This document shows positions 8,386 to 17,278 of a stretch of DNA of 64,000 nt, piece after piece. The DNA is from an uncultured Marivita sp. (GTDB taxonomy: Bacteria; Pseudomonadota; Alphaproteobacteria; Rhodobacterales; Rhodobacteraceae): positions 1 through 64,000 of the forward strand of contig NZ_CANKYW010000007.1 of NCBI RefSeq assembly GCF_947488135.1. Direction: 5' to 3'. Both the position numbers and the translations under genes were made by a program. The notes below the pieces were generated by a model. It saw only the letters and a list, made by a program, of their open reading frames with translations, was not told the DNA's origin and did no database searches. Numbering within the stretch: position 1 is the stretch's first letter; the number at the start of each line of letters is the position of its first letter.

Positions 8386-9329
8386 CCTACATCGACATCA
8401 TGGGGGACCCGCACCTCGGAAAAACCTTTGTCCACGGCGTTCCCCTGCACCGCCGTGGCGACCGTGAGGCCATGGTCTGGGAGGCGTTCAGAGCCAATCT
8501 GGAGGCCGCTGAGAGCGATCTTCATGTCTGTGTCGGCGATCTTTTCGAGCGCCCTATCGTGCCCTATGACGCCATTCTGAAGGCCGCAGACATCTATCGG
8601 AAGGTGGCGTCCGACAAACCGCAAACCAAGTTCGTCATCCTGAGGGGCAACCACGACTGCCTTGTCCGTGATCTGGAGCGCGCCTCCGCTTTCGATCTCT
8701 TCGCCCGACTGGTCTCCGACGTACCCAATATCATCGTTGTCTCGGACGTGGTGATGATCGACGGGTATCTCTTCGTCGGCTACGACCCGGTCACACCTCT
8801 GGCAGATCGCATCACCGAAGATCACCGAGCGGCAAAGGCGGCCTTTTTCCATGCCGAGACGGAAGGCTATGGCAAGGACTTCAATGTTATCCCCTTCGAG
8901 AGGCTCGCTGAGCTGGACATCCGGCAGGTCTACAATGGCCATGAGCACAAACCGGCCCGGTGCATCAAACATGGCGTGGACGTGACTGTGGTCGGCTCTC
9001 TCCAGCCATATGCCCACGGCGAGGAGATCGATGACACGCTTTATGTCACACTCACCCTGTCCGAGTTGGCAACAGCCGGTGACCTTTCAAAAAAATGCGT
9101 GCGCATCCTGTTGGAGCCAGGAGAGACGCTCGACCAGGAGATCGATTGCCTGCAGCTGACCATCAAGCGCAATGCCGATGTCGAAGCCGAGGTCGGCGAG
9201 GTCACGCTGGGCGAGTTCGACATCGACGCCCTCTTCAAACAGGCTTTTGCGGAGGCCAATGTCTCAGAGGACCTGACGAATACCATGCTTCAGCGCTTCC
9301 ATGAGCGCCGTCTGGCTGGAGAGGTGTAG
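8382..9329 (+). CDS. Mre11/SbcD-like metallophosphoesterase
   Basis: Predicted two-metal DNA nuclease subunit. Calcineurin-like phosphoesterase motifs are in order: GDPHLGK with D9 and H11, VGDLFER with D53, LRGNHD with N90-H91, and later NGHEHKP, the last metal-binding His pair. The C-terminal third (about 230-315) is acidic and helical, like the region that binds the partner ATPase's coiled coil. At 315 residues it is shorter than E. coli SbcD and closer to phage T4 gp47. The gene overlaps 7765-8385 by 4 bp and the ATPase starts 2 bp after its TAG, so the three genes form one operon. Confidence 0.85.
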   Translation: MTYIDIMGDPHLGKTFVHGVPLHRRGDREAMVWEAFRANLEAAESDLHVCVGDLFERPIVPYDAILKAADIYRKVASDKPQTKFVILRGNHDCLVRDLERASAFDLFARLVSDVPNIIVVSDVVMIDGYLFVGYDPVTPLADRITEDHRAAKAAFFHAETEGYGKDFNVIPFERLAELDIRQVYNGHEHKPARCIKHGVDVTVVGSLQPYAHGEEIDDTLYVTLTLSELATAGDLSKKCVRILLEPGETLDQEIDCLQLTIKRNADVEAEVGEVTLGEFDIDALFKQAFAEANVSEDLTNTMLQRFHERRLAGEV

Positions 9330-9331
9330 CC

Positions 9332-11347
9332 ATGCTAAGCGCCGTCTCCTATTCCGTCACCTTCGCCACCACGGGCCGCACTTTGGAGGAAGACATCACC
9401 TTCCGGTCTGGTTTTGGCATTCTCACCGGGGCCAATGAGACCGGGAAAAGCTTCGCCGTCGAGATGATCCGCTGGTGCCTCTTCGGTTCCGCCGCGCTCA
9501 GGGGCAAGATCGGCGACTACAAGACGGCGAAGGCCCGTTTGACATTCTCCTTGAAAGGCGATGCCTACGCCGTCGAGCGGACAGCCTCCAATGCCATCCT
9601 GTGCCGGGGGGAAGACGAGATTGCGGTCGGAACCACGGCGGTCAATCGCAAGGTCTGCGAGCTCTTCGGCTTTGGCCTCGATGTGTTTGACGCCTCCTGC
9701 GTGGCTTTGCAGGGCGAGATCGAAGCCCTCGGGCTGATGAAGCCTGCCGAGAGGAAGCGGCTTGTGGACAGCGTCATCGGTCTGGGGGTCATCGACGAGC
9801 TGGGCAAGTCCGCGGGCGACGAGGCAAATGCCCTGAAACGGCGCGCCCGTGATCTCAGCCAGAACCTGCGGGAGCCGGAACCGCCCGCACGACCTGACGG
9901 CTACCGACCGCTCTCAGAATTGGATGGCGAACTTGCAGAGCTCAAAGCTGCCAAGACCCGATTGGACCAGCTGCGCGGTCAGACCGCCGAGCATCGCGAC
10001 CCACCCACGCCGCCAGTGGAGACGATCACAACGCCCGCCGAGGAGCTCGGCAGGCTGGCGGAGGTACAAGACCAGCTGACAGCGCGTCTCAAGTCCGCCG
10101 AGCTGGAACTGAAAGCCTGTCCCGAGCCCTCGCCCTACAGCGAGGTAGAGCTGGCGCAGATGGAGGCGCAGCATGTGGCCCATCAGAGATGGGTCGAAAA
10201 GGAGCGCCTGCTGGCACGCGCCCCTGATCCGGGTGTCTCGGTCGAGACCGTCAAAGCCGCCATCGCCTATCAGGACGCGGAACACCTGCGAGTACGGATT
10301 GCGGAGCTTGAGGCCAAGGGCGTGCATGTCTGCCCGGCCTGCGCACATGAATGGCCCATGGAGGCCTCGACCATCGACCAGCTCAAAGCGGAACTGGCCC
10401 CCTTGGCCGATGTCACAAAGCCTGCCGATCTTCCCGAGGATAAACGGGCCTTGGCAGCGCTCCTGCGGGCCGCTGAAGCATGGTCTGACAACCAGGCAGA
10501 CCTCCTGCCCTTCGCAGACGTCACGCACTGTGAGAGGCCTTCCCTTGGCGCTGGCGAGATCGAGAGGCACCGCCACCGCAACAGCTTTGCCGACCGTCGG
10601 AAGGCTCTGTCGGCCGAGATCGCGCAAGTGCGGGCCGAGCTGGAGGGCCAGCCAGACCACCGGTCGATGCTGCGCGAACGCCAGCGCTACGAGGACCAGC
10701 TGGCTCACTACGACACGCAGGTCGCGGCTTATGCGGACTGGGAAAAAGCCCAGCAGACTGCCAAGGCCGAGATCTCGGAGCTCGACCGAGCCGTCATAGG
10801 CTTCGATGCGCTGTTTGAATTGCGCAATGCGGTCGCCATCTACGACACGTTGCGGACCCGCTATGAGCAGGACCTCAAGACCTATACCGAGGCCATGGAA
10901 TCCGTGTCAGACCTTCTGGAAGACGCCGAGGACTGGGACCGGGCGCGGGCTGCGCTGACAAACCTCCGGTCCAAGGTAAAGCAACATCTGATCCCCTCGT
11001 TGAATGCTGTCGCAAGCCAGTACCTGTCACAGATGACCGGTGGCGAGCGTTCGATCATTCATGCGGATGAGGACTTCACCATCACCGTGGATGGGCAGGC
11101 CCTCAACACGCTCTCGGGGTCCGGAAAGGCGGTTGCGTGTTTGGCTCTTCGTCTTGGCCTCGGTCAGGTGCTCACTCAAGGCGTCTTCCCGGTCTTCATC
11201 GGCGACGAGATCGATGCCAGCATGGATCAGAACCGCACGGCCAACACGGCTGCCCTGCTCGACAGCCTGAAGAGCCGGTTGAGCCAGATACTGCTGGTCA
11301 CACACAAGAGGCCGGAGGCGGATTATGTGGTGGAAGTTGGAAAGTAA
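9332..11347 (+). CDS. Rad50/SbcC-like zinc-hook ATPase
   Basis: Partner of the Mre11-like nuclease. The 671-residue chain has an N-terminal ABC half with Walker A GANETGKS (33-40), two coiled-coil arms, a zinc-hook CPAC at C334-C337 in the middle, and a C-terminal half with the signature-like LSGSGKAVACLALR and Walker B VFIGDEID (D625-E626). The final HKRPEADYVVEV carries the H-loop His. Arms are short for SbcC (over 1000 residues in E. coli), giving a compact phage-type version. Expected to form an ATP-gated DNA-end-processing complex. It may serve the element's own replication or recombination, or act in defence. Confidence 0.87.
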   Translation: MLSAVSYSVTFATTGRTLEEDITFRSGFGILTGANETGKSFAVEMIRWCLFGSAALRGKIGDYKTAKARLTFSLKGDAYAVERTASNAILCRGEDEIAVGTTAVNRKVCELFGFGLDVFDASCVALQGEIEALGLMKPAERKRLVDSVIGLGVIDELGKSAGDEANALKRRARDLSQNLREPEPPARPDGYRPLSELDGELAELKAAKTRLDQLRGQTAEHRDPPTPPVETITTPAEELGRLAEVQDQLTARLKSAELELKACPEPSPYSEVELAQMEAQHVAHQRWVEKERLLARAPDPGVSVETVKAAIAYQDAEHLRVRIAELEAKGVHVCPACAHEWPMEASTIDQLKAELAPLADVTKPADLPEDKRALAALLRAAEAWSDNQADLLPFADVTHCERPSLGAGEIERHRHRNSFADRRKALSAEIAQVRAELEGQPDHRSMLRERQRYEDQLAHYDTQVAAYADWEKAQQTAKAEISELDRAVIGFDALFELRNAVAIYDTLRTRYEQDLKTYTEAMESVSDLLEDAEDWDRARAALTNLRSKVKQHLIPSLNAVASQYLSQMTGGERSIIHADEDFTITVDGQALNTLSGSGKAVACLALRLGLGQVLTQGVFPVFIGDEIDASMDQNRTANTAALLDSLKSRLSQILLVTHKRPEADYVVEVGK

Positions 11348-11696
11348 TGGCTGTTTATGGCGGGAAAATTCGAGGAAAAACTCAGCCGCTTGAGCCAAAC
11401 TTTGTGAACTCGTCGGTTTGAGCTCGAAACCGGGCAAAGGTTGCCCTCTCAAAATGAATTGTTATGCATCCCACTTGGATCGACTGTTTGTATAATAAAA
11501 TTATCCAAGGCGTATCGACTTATCAAGGCCTGTGCGAGGCCGGATTGGACGTGACATTTATCGTAAATCGGATTCTCCAATATTGCGAACCGTAGATTTC
11601 GTTCGCTCAACTGAACAAATGCGAGAGCGCAATGAATTGCTCATCACTGAGGTTACTCCCGCACCATAGACCATCTCTGGAACCAGCTGGCATTGC
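11348..11696. other. AT-rich intergenic stretch
   Basis: No supported gene in 349 bp. A 24-codon frame begins at 11347 inside the TAATG overlap with the Rad50-like stop (MAVYGGK...), but nothing else supports it. Composition shifts sharply from GC-rich to AT-rich here, marking a junction between cargo blocks of different origin. The convergent patatin gene ends at 11697. Confidence 0.5.
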
Positions 11697-13403
11697 TCAA
11701 GGTGATACGCGTTCCTTTATAGAGAATCCCGCGATGTCACCTTCGTACACCTCTTCTGTAGAACACCACCTTACGGTTCTGAATCCCTGGGGTGTCGAAG
11801 ACCCACCATGATAGTTATTTGTAATTTCACCTGATATTATTCGACGCGCCTCATATTCTTCCTCTAGACCAATAAGTGGCACAAAATCACAACGCTCATA
11901 AACTTGATCAGGTATATGAACGGAACAAATGACGCGCTCAAATCCTGGGTAAGAACAAAAGACAGCAACTGGCTCTTCGTCTTTGCCGCTATTTCGACTT
12001 GACATCATGAACTTTGGTAAATGATCACGCGATTGATCAAGGTGAGAAATAGTTATATTCGCGACTTCTTCTGCAGTGCCCCTCAGGTCAATAAAAAGAA
12101 AAACTGGAATCAGAAAATCATCACCAAATACCTCGATTTCCCCGATCAGTGGATCATAAGGAATGGCCCGACCCTGATCGTCAAACACGAAGACTTCGTT
12201 CAAGGTCAGATCTATTTTGTCCGTTAACGAACAAAGGTTAATTCGCATCACAAGTGAATCCGACCCTTGCGGTCGCTGAATTGTATAACTACGCCATGAC
12301 TCGTTATAATCAACTGAACGTCGATCTAAGCTAGACAAAAGAGAAAACAAAGTCCACTCAAACTCCGCTAAGACAATTCGAGGCTCTTTCGTTCTATATT
12401 TATCAAATATTGACGCTGCCGATTTTTTGACATTAAAGGTCTTCGAAAACTTGCTTTGAGTTTTCTTACTGTATTCTTGATCTTTTTCTCGGCTTATTAT
12501 GTCCTCAAGCTTACTGTATGTAGCCATCCGAACTGAGTCATAAAAATCTTGCAGACCGTCTGTCAAAGCAGCATCAAAGTCGAGAGTTTCGAATCTACAC
12601 GGTAGCTTAATGATGTTATCCGCTGGTATGAAACGTGAGCTACTGTCTATGTTCGAGTTGATCATTGCTGAAAGAACTGAGCCCAAGTATTTTTTTGGTG
12701 TATTAATATTTCTCTCAGAACTCTTCTCAAACGAAAATCCAATTACTCGATTCGCGGGAAAACCGTCGGTCAACTTCTCAAGTGGAAAATTCTCAACTAA
12801 ACCACCATCTACAAATTGAATACCCAGCGTACCATTAAAGCTCTTGAAGATTAACGGAATTGCGCAGCTGTTTGCAACAGCACGCGCAAGATAAATCTGG
12901 TCTCTCGAATGCTTATTAGACTCTTCACAAGAACGCCAATATACTACACCACCCTCGGAAAGGTCGCTATTGGTTAAAATCAAAGGAACACTTACTTCTG
13001 AAAGTTTAAAATCTTTTCTAATTTTATCTCTGTTGTGCAAACCATTGATAAACTCTTCCAACTTCTCAAACTCGAAAAATGGGTGCCCACCAATCATTGA
13101 TAAAATCTTGACGCCCCACTTTCCAATTTTCACAATACGCCAGTCATCGTCTTTAGCAGGCATCACAATAATATCTTCAAGTGCAGACTTACCGTGATCT
13201 GCCAGATGATCCCTAATCAATTCAGGATCAGTCTTAATTGCTAAAATACTTGCTACAATTGACCCAGCACTTGTGCCCGCGAGCTTATCCAGCCGAATCG
13301 TGTCTTTATGGTCGTCCATTATGTCATGGACTGCCTTTGCGGCTGCAAGTAGCGTGATGAAGTTTGCACCCCCACCTTGAAAGGCAAATCTAAAGCTTAT
13401 CAT
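11697..13403 (-). CDS. Patatin-like phospholipase
   Basis: Predicted lipid acyl hydrolase. The N-terminal ~290 residues form a patatin domain: oxyanion-hole glycines in FQGGGA (9-13), nucleophile elbow GTSAG with Ser45, and catalytic Asp199 in VDGGLVENFP. The C-terminal ~250 residues are not recognised and may sense or regulate. The gene is clearly AT-rich with long A/T runs, unlike both flanks, so it arrived separately from its neighbours. Patatin phospholipases are effectors in several phage-defence systems (for example CapV in CBASS), but no cyclase, TIR or sensor gene lies next to it. A stand-alone abortive-infection role is inference. Confidence 0.85.
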   Translation of the reverse strand: MISFRFAFQGGGANFITLLAAAKAVHDIMDDHKDTIRLDKLAGTSAGSIVASILAIKTDPELIRDHLADHGKSALEDIIVMPAKDDDWRIVKIGKWGVKILSMIGGHPFFEFEKLEEFINGLHNRDKIRKDFKLSEVSVPLILTNSDLSEGGVVYWRSCEESNKHSRDQIYLARAVANSCAIPLIFKSFNGTLGIQFVDGGLVENFPLEKLTDGFPANRVIGFSFEKSSERNINTPKKYLGSVLSAMINSNIDSSSRFIPADNIIKLPCRFETLDFDAALTDGLQDFYDSVRMATYSKLEDIISREKDQEYSKKTQSKFSKTFNVKKSAASIFDKYRTKEPRIVLAEFEWTLFSLLSSLDRRSVDYNESWRSYTIQRPQGSDSLVMRINLCSLTDKIDLTLNEVFVFDDQGRAIPYDPLIGEIEVFGDDFLIPVFLFIDLRGTAEEVANITISHLDQSRDHLPKFMMSSRNSGKDEEPVAVFCSYPGFERVICSVHIPDQVYERCDFVPLIGLEEEYEARRIISGEITNNYHGGSSTPQGFRTVRWCSTEEVYEGDIAGFSIKERVSP

Positions 13404-13687
13404 AGTATTTCTACCGCTGTCTGGTGCAACTTCAATCTATAACTGAAACCTGATCCATTGCAATAGTTGCCGCCTTGATTCACGCAGTAAAGTACCGGCC
13501 TCTTACGACGTCGAATACGAAAACGTCTTGAGGCTTAAGATGCATAGATTTCCATCGCTTCGAGACACAGCAGAGACATGAGCGACCGTTTTGGGCTCAT
13601 CAATGTTCAGATGATCCGCGTGGCTTATTTCTTTCTCAAGTCGAGTGGCGGCCATGAGATCACTGCTTTGATGCCGAGTGATTCATA
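13404..13687. other. Intergenic stretch upstream of the patatin gene
   Basis: About 280 bp with no supported gene. The AT-rich right side should contain the promoter for the minus-strand patatin gene. IS-derived sequence begins immediately to the right. Confidence 0.4.
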
Positions 13688-13825
13688 GAAGCGTTGAAAG
13701 ACATCAGGATACGCGCCTGTATCCCGGATCGAAAGCGGCGCAAGCTAGCAGTGAAATACGATAAGTGCCGAAATAAACGGCGCAACCGCATCGAAATCAT
13801 GTTCGGCAGGTTCAAGGATCGTCGC
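13688..13825 (+). pseudogene. IS5-family transposase C-terminal fragment
   Basis: About 45 codons read EALKD, then RACIPDRKRRK and KRRNRIEIMFGRFKD, the conserved C-terminal block of IS5-family DDE transposases that carries the catalytic Glu (E in RIEIMFGR). There is no start codon and no downstream remainder: the frame stops matching soon after FKD, where the minus-strand IS3-like fragment begins. This is a dead remnant. Confidence 0.7.
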
Positions 13826-13979
13826 CGCTATCGGCCGCGGCCTGCCTGATCCATTCATGAATCGTCGCCGCACAGGGCTCATACTGCCGCGTCAGGGCCT
13901 CAGCACTGCGCTTTCTGCGGACCAGCGCAACACTCTTTTTCTGAAATTCCGTCCGGTGCGGGTTCCTCGGTCTCGGCAT
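13812..13979 (-). pseudogene. IS3-type transposase OrfA fragment
   Basis: A short frame of 55 codons starting at the ATG at 13979 (MPRPRNPHRTEFQKKSVAL) and containing RSAEALTRQYEP and TIHEWIRQA, the helix-turn-helix of IS3-family OrfA proteins. It ends early at a TGA (13812-13814) where the sequence turns into the IS5-like fragment. The upstream GGAAGGAGAG ribosome binding site and a terminal-like sequence starting near 14015 look like the left end of an IS. The rest of the element (orfB) is missing. Confidence 0.65.
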
Positions 13980-14096
13980 GAAAAACACTCTCCTTCCTCA
14001 AATGAAAAGTGTCCATCAAACCGTGGGAACTCCAGTATCCTAACCCTAAGGAGCTTCGACAATTTCATGTTCCCTCCCTTCCAGACAAAGGAGAGA

Positions 14097-14150
14097 ATGA
14101 TGAAAATTTTCAGGACGACATCTAATCGCAAGGAAACTCCCCTGAGATAG
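14097..14150 (+). CDS. Possible 17-residue leader peptide upstream of the ArdC gene
   Basis: A very short ORF (MMKIFRTTSNRKETPLR) preceded by a strong AAAGGAGAG ribosome binding site and followed 30 bp later by a factor-independent terminator (14181-14214). The arrangement (translated leader, then terminator, then main gene) is that of a transcription attenuator, but the peptide could equally be a leftover of a deleted gene. Confidence 0.3.
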   Translation: MMKIFRTTSNRKETPLR

Positions 14151-14180
14151 TTGATTTCATCCCTGACTATACCATCCCCA

Positions 14181-14214
14181 AAGCCCAGCGAATGCAGATC
14201 CACTGGGCTTTTTT
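14181..14214 (+). terminator. Rho-independent terminator / attenuator ahead of ArdC gene
   Basis: Perfect 8-bp stem AAGCCCAG (14181-14188) / CTGGGCTT (14203-14210) with a 14-nt loop, continued by TTTT. It lies 32 bp before the ArdC start at 14246, so it either ends transcription from the left or attenuates the ArdC gene. Confidence 0.6.
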
Positions 14215-14245
14215 CCTCAAACTGATGCAGAGAAAGGACCGGCCC

Positions 14246-15145
14246 ATGACAGGGACCGCTGCGAGACCTGACGTGTACGCACAAGTGACCAACCACATTC
14301 TGAACGCCATGGAGACCGCTGGTGACTTCCAGCTCCCGTGGATCACTGACACTGGAGCGCGATGTGGCCGTCCGGTGAATATTGCGTCCAAGCGCGCCTA
14401 TCAGGGCGTCAACGTGCTGAGCCTTTGGATCACCTCACTGGCAAAGGAGTACCCGTCCCACATCTGGGGTACATACCGCCAATGGCAGGCAGCCAGATGC
14501 CAAGTTCGCCGAGGCGAGGAAGCCTCGGTGATCGTCTTCTACCGACGGCTGGAGCGTGAGGACGAAGAGCAAGAGCGCTTCGTCGCCAAGGCCAGCTGGG
14601 TGTTCAATGCGGCCCAAGTGGATGGGTACGAACCGCCCATCGCCGACCTGCCCGACGCCGCAGGGTTTGACCCCTTGAAACAGGCTGAGGGCTTTGTCGC
14701 AAAAACCGGGGCCAAGGTCGAAGAACGCGGCGACATGGCCTGCTACATACCGAGCCGAGACGTCATCCTGATGCCAGAGCGCCGACGGTTCCTGAGGACA
14801 CGCTCTGCGTCGCCGTCTGAGGCCTTCTACGGAACCCTCTGCCACGAGCTCATCCACTGGTCTGGCAGCAACACCCGTCTCGGCCGAGACCTCACGGGCC
14901 GCTTCGGCGATAAGGCCTATGCCATGGAAGAACTGGTTGCGGAGTTGGGGGCCGCCTTCCTATGCGCTGATCTCGGCATCTCCCGAAAACCGCGTGAGGA
15001 TCACGCCGCCTACATCAAGTCGTGGCTCGCCGTTCTGAAAGCGGACAAGCGGGCCATATTCACAGCCGCCTCAAAAGCTTCACAGGCAACGCAGTGGTTG
15101 CAGTCGCTTGGGACGACAGAATCTCAAACAGCCAACGCGGCTTAA
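14246..15145 (+). CDS. ardC: ArdC-family antirestriction protein
   Basis: Protects incoming or replicating element DNA from host restriction. The N-terminal ~120 residues (ARPDVYAQVTNHILNAME, GRPVNIASKRAYQGVNVL) match the ArdC single-stranded-DNA-binding domain. The C-terminal half is a zincin-like metallopeptidase with H200-ELIH204 and a third ligand region MEELVAELGAAFL. I chose the ATG at 14246 because GAGAAAGGA precedes it; an in-frame ATG at 14192 lies inside the terminator. Length (299) is typical. ArdC is usual on plasmids, ICEs and satellites. Confidence 0.85.
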   Translation: MTGTAARPDVYAQVTNHILNAMETAGDFQLPWITDTGARCGRPVNIASKRAYQGVNVLSLWITSLAKEYPSHIWGTYRQWQAARCQVRRGEEASVIVFYRRLEREDEEQERFVAKASWVFNAAQVDGYEPPIADLPDAAGFDPLKQAEGFVAKTGAKVEERGDMACYIPSRDVILMPERRRFLRTRSASPSEAFYGTLCHELIHWSGSNTRLGRDLTGRFGDKAYAMEELVAELGAAFLCADLGISRKPREDHAAYIKSWLAVLKADKRAIFTAASKASQATQWLQSLGTTESQTANAA

Positions 15146-15240
15146 CGTTTGCGTCCTCTGACCTGCTGCTTCGCACCATTCCGTGCCCACTGACTAAAGC
15201 TTCAAATCTCGGCCCCGCCGAAAATCACAAAGGAAAAATC

Positions 15241-15522
15241 ATGAATAAGCTTGGTCTCATCATTCTTCTTCTGAGCTTCCTGAGCGCTTGCGGCGGTACG
15301 GTCGCGAAAAACATTGTCCTAACAGCAAGCCCGACACGGGTGAGCCAGAAGACTGTGTCGGACATGAAGGCCGACACACTCGGCCGTTTGAAGGACCCGG
15401 GCTCCGTCATCTGGGACACTCCAACCGCATTCACACTGCAAAATGGCGCAACGCTCACTTGCCTTCCCTATAATGCCAAAAACTCTTACGGCGGATATGT
15501 CGGTATGACGCGTCTTGGATGA
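15241..15522 (+). CDS. Small predicted lipoprotein
   Basis: A 93-residue protein with a lipoprotein signal (MNKLGLIILLLSFLSAC, lipobox LSAC) and a short periplasmic domain containing LKDPGS and NAKNSYGGYVG, a pattern I associate with small secreted proteins of unknown function. The ATG at 15241 has an AAAGGAAAA ribosome binding site; the open frame extends upstream only by overlapping ardC. The frame ends abruptly after GGYVG, and alternative frames stay open just beyond, so a C-terminal frameshift is possible. Confidence 0.6.
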   Translation: MNKLGLIILLLSFLSACGGTVAKNIVLTASPTRVSQKTVSDMKADTLGRLKDPGSVIWDTPTAFTLQNGATLTCLPYNAKNSYGGYVGMTRLG

Positions 15523-15684
15523 CTGTCAGACCAACATGGCGTCTACTGGAAGACAAACGATCTATGTGAACCAGCCGCCTATCGCGGTCGCGTCGAGCAC
15601 TGGGACATTTACCTTAGCAGGCAGACGTGATGATAGCCGTAGATGTACGAAAATAGCTGCCTTCGATAATGAATTTATTGGTTA

Positions 15685-16215
15685 TTAGGTCAACTCATGC
15701 GCCCGAACGATGCTGATGAGCCGTCGAAAATCGTCGTCATCCGAACTACCTTTCCAGAAGTTCGCGAAACGGCAAACAACCTGAAGATTTCCGGGTTCGT
15801 AGTGTCCACTGCTATCGATGCGATCCAAGGACGCGAACATCGCGGGGTCTCCATTAACCTCATCCAACTCAAGGGGAATCCCTGTAAGCTCGCAGCAATA
15901 TTCCTGAGCCTCCATTAGTTCCTTGATGTAGTCCTGCAATGCTATGGTCGACGGGAACTTGAGGTCCTTCTTTTTCACAACGCGCTCCACCGTCTGACCA
16001 TTGGCCGAATTGGTTGTAGCAACAGCGGTACGGGCCATGCGTTCGGCGGCATCTGCCGCTTCGAAAAGCTCGAAAGCTCTTTCGTATGCTATCTTGTCCG
16101 CTTGTGTCCTGTATTTGATCGGCGCGTAGCCCTTCTTTGCGGTTTCGCTTCGTTTCGACCAAAGTGGAGTGTCGTGCCACTGGGTCAGATCATCTCCGGC
16201 TGACCGCTTTCCCTC
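15685..16215 (-). pseudogene. HNH-nuclease-like protein, start missing
   Basis: The C-terminal part has the HNH-like arrangement CELTGIPLEL ... SLDRIDSSGHYEPGN ... VCRFANFWKG seen in phage and plasmid HNH endonucleases. An internal ATG at 16038 would give 117 residues, but the frame stays open upstream to a stop at 16216 and reads like coding sequence (WHDTPLWSKRSETAKKG, KIAYERAFELFEAAD) with no ATG, GTG or TTG in that extension. Most likely the 5' end has been lost, so it is called a probable pseudogene; a CTG start or use of the internal ATG cannot be excluded. Confidence 0.5.
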
Positions 16216-16324
16216 TCATTAAGCAATTAAGAAAGGCCGATGGTCTCTGTGAATTGCGCTCAGACCGAACGGAATGCCCCACCCTTCGACATAGTCAAGT
16301 GATGGGGCATCAACTGAATATAGT

Positions 16325-17278
16325 CTAGCCGAGGTGATTTAAGTCTTCTTGAGTGTCCGTCTCAAGCGAGAGGATGTATCTGATACCTGAAGCGACAAAC
16401 TCGGGTTCTGGCTGACCGAAAGTCCGCGCCATGCCTCTTAAGGCAGACAGATCGGGCTGGACCATAGCACCTTGGATCAATGTCGAGAGCCATCCATGGT
16501 CAACGCCAGCTCGCTCAGCGAACTTTGAAATGTCCAGTTCGAGCAGTTTGGCGGCCAGATCAATACGTGTATTGAACTGGACACTTTCGTCCGACAGCAA
16601 GTCTGCGAGCTTCTGCTCGGCGTTCTCTTCCTCGGGCCATTCCCGCTGAGGGATAAATCCTCGACGGCGCGAAAGCCATTCCCTTGCATCTGCCTCTTTG
16701 AGGCGAAAAGCCTTGTCGTCAGGTCGATCTTTTTGCGTTGTTGGCACCCGCTCTAATTTGAACCCCTCTTTGCTCAAGGATGTTCGTACAGCCGGGACAG
16801 TCATATTTGAAAGCAAGGAAAGTTCACGGATGGTCAGATCACCACCAATCGCGTCCTCCCCGAACAACGTATACCTGGCAAAAAACGTCTCCAGCATGCG
16901 GCGCAAGGGAAAGTCATGCAGGAGTGAGAATGGTGAGAGTTCTCCTTGTGCATCAGTTTGAGGATAGCCTTGCAGCATCCCATTGACCTCATGCCAGACC
17001 TCAATCGGGCATTCCCACCAACCATCAAGTTGATAAGCATAGAGGTAGGCGTACCGCACCTGACGATAAAGCGAATGGCGTTCAAGGTTGACTTCATCGA
17101 AGTCAGTGGCTTGTTTACACTCATACTCTTCCAGAGATACGCCGAGAAACTCGGATACCAGGCGCCCATCTGCCCAAGGCCCATAGGTCTCTAATATGCT
17201 CGCCTGACAGATGATGGCATCTTTGATCTGAGCTTCCATTTCTTCCCACGTGTAGGGCACTTCGCCAGCCTTGCTCAT
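16325..17278 (-). CDS. Hypothetical protein with probable DNA-binding segments
   Basis: A 317-residue cytosolic protein. Two stretches look like helix-turn-helix units: about 150-215 (LTIRELSLLSNMTVPAVRTSLSKEG, followed by a DNA-binding-like acidic/basic helix) and about 245-290 (LDISKFAERAGVDHGWLSTLI), the latter resembling XRE-type domains. The ATG overlaps the stop of the upstream UDG-like gene by 4 bp, indicating co-translation. A regulator or DNA-targeting partner of the UDG-like protein is inferred from this coupling. Confidence 0.6.
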   Translation of the reverse strand: MSKAGEVPYTWEEMEAQIKDAIICQASILETYGPWADGRLVSEFLGVSLEEYECKQATDFDEVNLERHSLYRQVRYAYLYAYQLDGWWECPIEVWHEVNGMLQGYPQTDAQGELSPFSLLHDFPLRRMLETFFARYTLFGEDAIGGDLTIRELSLLSNMTVPAVRTSLSKEGFKLERVPTTQKDRPDDKAFRLKEADAREWLSRRRGFIPQREWPEEENAEQKLADLLSDESVQFNTRIDLAAKLLELDISKFAERAGVDHGWLSTLIQGAMVQPDLSALRGMARTFGQPEPEFVASGIRYILSLETDTQEDLNHLG

